In this document: positions 61,553 to 64,000 of the stretch, piece by piece | Numbering within the stretch: the first letter of the stretch is position 1 | Layout: each line of letters begins with the position of its first letter | Source: Comamonas testosteroni | Lineage (GTDB): Bacteria; Pseudomonadota; Gammaproteobacteria; Burkholderiales; Burkholderiaceae_C | Reading direction: 5' to 3' | DNA: 64,000 bases | Assembly: GCF_000761245.1 (NCBI RefSeq) | Contig: NZ_AWOR01000078.1 | Location: 1-64,000 of the forward strand | Translations under genes and position numbers: made by a program | Notes under the pieces: generated by a model | Databases searched by the model: none | Seen by the model: the letters and a program-made list of their open reading frames with translations, nothing else | Told to the model about the DNA's origin: nothing

Positions 61553-62536
61553 ATGCGCGAGTCCGATTTCCTCAGCCGCCGCCACTGGCTGTCCATCGCA
61601 GCTGCCGGCATGGCCGCCGCCCTGCCCGCCTGGGCCCAGCGTCGCAGCACGCGCATCGTCGTGCCTTTTGCGCCCGGTGGCGGCAACGATGTGCTTGCGC
61701 GGCAGATGGCGTACGGACTCAACGACTCCCTGGGCTACGGCATGATCGTGGAGAACAAGGCCGGCGCGGGCGGCAATCTGGGCACGGAGATGGTGGTGCG
61801 CGCTGCCGCCGACGGCAGCATCTTCCTGCTCGGCCATACAGGCACGGTGTCCATCAATCCCTCGCTCTATCCGGGCCTCAAGTTCAATGCCTCCACCGAT
61901 CTGCAGCCGGTAGCCATGTTCGCTTCCTCGGCCTTGCTGCTGGTGGTGCCGGCTGCGTCCCCCGCCCGGAACGTGGCCCAGCTGGCCGAGCTGCTGCGCC
62001 GCCGCAGCGGCGAGCTCAACTACGCTTCCAGCGGCTCGGGCACGGGTGGCCACCTCACGGGCGAGATGTTCGCCCATGCCCTTGGCGCCAAGGCCATCCA
62101 CGTGCCGTACAAGGGCACCGCACCATCGCTGACCGATCTGGTCGGCGGCAATGTGGACTTCAGCTTCGGCGTGATCCCGGCGGCCATGGCCCTGGTGAAG
62201 GCCGGCAAGCTGCGCGCCCTGGCCGTGACCGGCGCCAAGCGCCAGCGCCAGCTGCCCGATGTGCCTACGGTGGCAGAGTCCGGTGTGCCGGCCCTGGCGG
62301 ATTTCGAGAGCTCTTTGACCTATGGCGTGCTGGCCCCCAAGGGCACGACGCAGGAGACCGTCGGCGCGCTGGGTCGCGACATCCTCAAGGTGGCGGCCTC
62401 CAGCAGCTTCCAGTCGCGCCTGGAGGTGGAAGGGGCCGTGCCGCTGCTGGGCGACAGCAAACAGTACGCAGCCCGCATCCGCCAGGAAAGCAGCAAGTGG
62501 GCGGCAGTGATCAAGGCATCGGGAGCCACGGCCTGA
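61553..62536 (+). CDS. Bug/TctC-family periplasmic solute receptor (copy 4)
   Basis: A 327-residue receptor with an RR-containing signal peptide (SRRHWLSIAAAGMAAALP, cleavage near WAQR), so Tat export is possible. AAGGAG precedes the ATG. The mature protein has RIVVPFAPGGGND, VENKAGAGGNLG and VPYKGTAPSL. It is the first gene of a unit with pcaB, which suggests protocatechuate-type acids as ligands. Confidence 0.9.
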   Translation: MRESDFLSRRHWLSIAAAGMAAALPAWAQRRSTRIVVPFAPGGGNDVLARQMAYGLNDSLGYGMIVENKAGAGGNLGTEMVVRAAADGSIFLLGHTGTVSINPSLYPGLKFNASTDLQPVAMFASSALLLVVPAASPARNVAQLAELLRRRSGELNYASSGSGTGGHLTGEMFAHALGAKAIHVPYKGTAPSLTDLVGGNVDFSFGVIPAAMALVKAGKLRALAVTGAKRQRQLPDVPTVAESGVPALADFESSLTYGVLAPKGTTQETVGALGRDILKVAASSSFQSRLEVEGAVPLLGDSKQYAARIRQESSKWAAVIKASGATA

Positions 62537-62552
62537 GGCCGGCGCGAGCAAC

Positions 62553-63962
62553 ATGACTCTGGTGAACGACTATCTGGGCCCGGCCGGCGGCGGCGCCTGG
62601 TTTTCCGATGCGCAGTGGCTGCAGGCACTGCTGCGCTTCGAGTCCGGCCTGGCCCGGGCACAAGCCGATTGCGGACTGATTCCGGAGCCTGCGGCCCAGG
62701 CCATTGCCAGCGCCTGCGCGCAGGCGCCCCTGGACCGCGACCGCATTGCCGAGCAAGCTCGCGCCAGCGGTGCGCTGGGCCTGGCCCTGGTCAAGCCGCT
62801 GCAGCAGTGGCTGCAGGCGCATGCCCCCCAGGGCCTGCCCTGGCTGCACTGGGGCGCGACCACACAGGATGCCGTGGACACGGCCAGCGCCTTGCTCACC
62901 CAGCAGGCGCTGCAGGCACTGCTGGCCGAGCTGAAGGCACTGGTCGCAGCACTGCTGGAGCTGGCCGCACGGCATGCGGCCACGCCCATGCTGGCGCGCA
63001 GCCTGCTGCAACCCGCACAGATCACGAGCTTCGGCCTCAAATGCGCACAGTCGGCTGCGGCGCTGCAACGCAGCATCGACCAGCTCGCGCAGCTGGCGCC
63101 CCAGGCCTTATGCGTGCAGCTGGGCGGCGCCGTGGGCAATGGCGCAACCCTGGGCACGCGCAGGCTGGCGGTGGAGCGGGCGCTGGCGCGGCACCTGGGC
63201 CTCGAGGCCTGCGGCCACAGCTGGCATACGCAGCGCGACAGCTGGATGCGCCTGGCCATGGAAGTGGCTGTGTGCTGCGGCAGCCTGTCCAAGCTGGCGC
63301 GCGACTGGTCGCTGATGTCGCAGTACGAGGTCGCAGAGATCAGCGAGGCCGCGCGCGGCAGCACTTCCAGCGCCATGCCGCACAAGCGCAATCCCGTGCA
63401 CTGCATGCAGGCCGTGGCCCAGACCCAGGCCGTGCCGCCGCTGGCCGCCCTGCTGCTGAGCTGCATGACCCAGGCCCACGAGCGCGCACTGGGTGAATGG
63501 CAGGCGGAGGTCGCCCACTGGCCCGATCTGTGGCGCCATGCTCATGGCGCGGCCACCGCACTGCGCCAGGCCGCACAGACGCTGCAGGTCCACCCGCAGC
63601 GCATGCTGGAGCATGTGGCCGGCTTGCGGGGCCTGGTGTTTTCTGAGGCATGCGTGCATGCGCTGGCGCCCTTCACCGGCAAACATGAAGCCCTGGCCGC
63701 CGTGGAGCAGCTCGCCCCCCTGGCGCTGGAGCAGCAGCGCGAGCTGCAGGAGCTGCTCGTGCAATGGGCCGCCAGCCGCACCACTGCCGAGCTCACCCCC
63801 GAACAACTGCCCGCACTGCGGCGCGCGTTGTCCCTGGCCTGCGACCCGCAGCAGGCCGTACAGGCTTCGCAGCGCGAATGCCTGGCCCTTCTGGCCAGCC
63901 GTGCGGCAGCCACCCTTGAAGAAAGCCCCGTCAATGCAGAACACGCCCACCTCTGTCCCTGA
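62553..63962 (+). CDS. pcaB: 3-carboxy-cis,cis-muconate cycloisomerase family protein
   Basis: A 469-residue protein of the fumarase/adenylosuccinate lyase superfamily. The signature GSTSSAMPHKRNPVHC is at about 268-283, the N-terminal substrate region WGATTQDAVDTA and the QITSFGLK helix follow the PcaB type. It lactonises 3-carboxymuconate in the beta-ketoadipate pathway. Its position after a Bug receptor and before a further partial gene supports this. Adenylosuccinate lyase itself is unlikely in this context. Confidence 0.85.
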   Translation: MTLVNDYLGPAGGGAWFSDAQWLQALLRFESGLARAQADCGLIPEPAAQAIASACAQAPLDRDRIAEQARASGALGLALVKPLQQWLQAHAPQGLPWLHWGATTQDAVDTASALLTQQALQALLAELKALVAALLELAARHAATPMLARSLLQPAQITSFGLKCAQSAAALQRSIDQLAQLAPQALCVQLGGAVGNGATLGTRRLAVERALARHLGLEACGHSWHTQRDSWMRLAMEVAVCCGSLSKLARDWSLMSQYEVAEISEAARGSTSSAMPHKRNPVHCMQAVAQTQAVPPLAALLLSCMTQAHERALGEWQAEVAHWPDLWRHAHGAATALRQAAQTLQVHPQRMLEHVAGLRGLVFSEACVHALAPFTGKHEALAAVEQLAPLALEQQRELQELLVQWAASRTTAELTPEQLPALRRALSLACDPQQAVQASQRECLALLASRAAATLEESPVNAEHAHLCP

Positions 63963-64000
63963 AGCCACCGACAGCCTGCAGCGCGGCCTGGCCAATCGCC
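63934..64000 (+). CDS. Start of a further gene, cut by the window end (perhaps pcaC or pcaD)
   Basis: An ATG at 63934 overlaps the end of pcaB by 29 bases. The frame is open to the window end (MQNTPTSVPEATDSLQRGLANR). By context after pcaB, a 4-carboxymuconolactone decarboxylase or enol-lactone hydrolase is expected. The 22 codons visible are too few to tell. Confidence 0.45.
   Translation, partial: MQNTPTSVPEATDSLQRGLANR

Overview
The window is about 64 kb of GC-rich chromosomal DNA from a betaproteobacterium. Comamonas or a close relative in the Comamonadaceae is most likely. This rests on the Burkholderiales-type porin, four solitary Bug/TctC-type receptors, the fur-bamE-dapB block, the hpf-ptsN-hprK block, and two families of short intergenic repeats of the kind seen throughout Comamonadaceae genomes. 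No rRNA, tRNA, CRISPR array, transposase or prophage gene was found. The genus is inferred from gene content and not from a marker gene.

Layout. 1-2.1 kb: the end of a degenerate uracil-DNA-glycosylase-like gene, then corA behind a structured leader. 2.1-20.8 kb: a catabolic locus read entirely on the minus strand. It holds a cupin, an alpha/beta hydrolase, two paralogous IclR regulators, aspartate dehydrogenase, two Bug receptors, an MTA/SAH nucleosidase, two SDR enzymes, a ThDP enzyme, an aldehyde dehydrogenase, a VOC dioxygenase-like protein, a small HTH-like protein, a Rieske oxygenase with its reductase, a porin and an MFS carrier. 21-24 kb: fadD and fba. 24-28.3 kb: a QseBC/PmrAB-like two-component pair divergent from three PAP2 phosphatases. 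28.4-41.6 kb: pyk, a CPBP protease, pepP, a TSUP permease, a beta-propeller-like protein, murU, tkt, gap, a rhomboid protease and a membrane protein. 41.9-49.6 kb: OsmC-like protein, a small acidic protein, pirin, aspA, a ribosome-hibernation-like protein, ExbD and ExbB homologues, dapB, bamE and fur. 49.8-56.6 kb: a DUF1800/DUF1501 pair, hprK, ptsN, hpf, purC and slyD. 56.6-64 kb: a second catabolic region with a Bug receptor, an AtuA-type two-gene unit, two LysR regulators, another Bug receptor, pcaB and the start of one more gene.

How it fits together. The 2-21 kb locus looks like a complete import-and-degrade unit for an unidentified, probably aromatic and possibly nitrogen-containing acid. 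Porin, MFS carrier and Bug receptors would bring it in. Rieske oxygenase plus reductase, SDRs, VOC protein, cupin and hydrolase would oxidise and cleave it. The ThDP enzyme with ALDH and aspartate dehydrogenase would finish a keto- or amino-acid fragment. Two paralogous IclR proteins may act on matching GTTTyA-N4-TrAAAy palindromes, one at each upstream end of the locus.

The most distinctive non-coding signal is a roughly 80-115 bp repeat found immediately after the stop codon of seven genes, always in the same orientation relative to the gene. Five of the copies cut the catabolic locus into modules. A second, unrelated repeat family has TAGCT/GCGCTT ends around nested inverted repeats. The corA leader, an SDR without its YxxxK motif, a UDG-like protein without its catalytic residues, and the PAP2 triplet also deserve follow-up.
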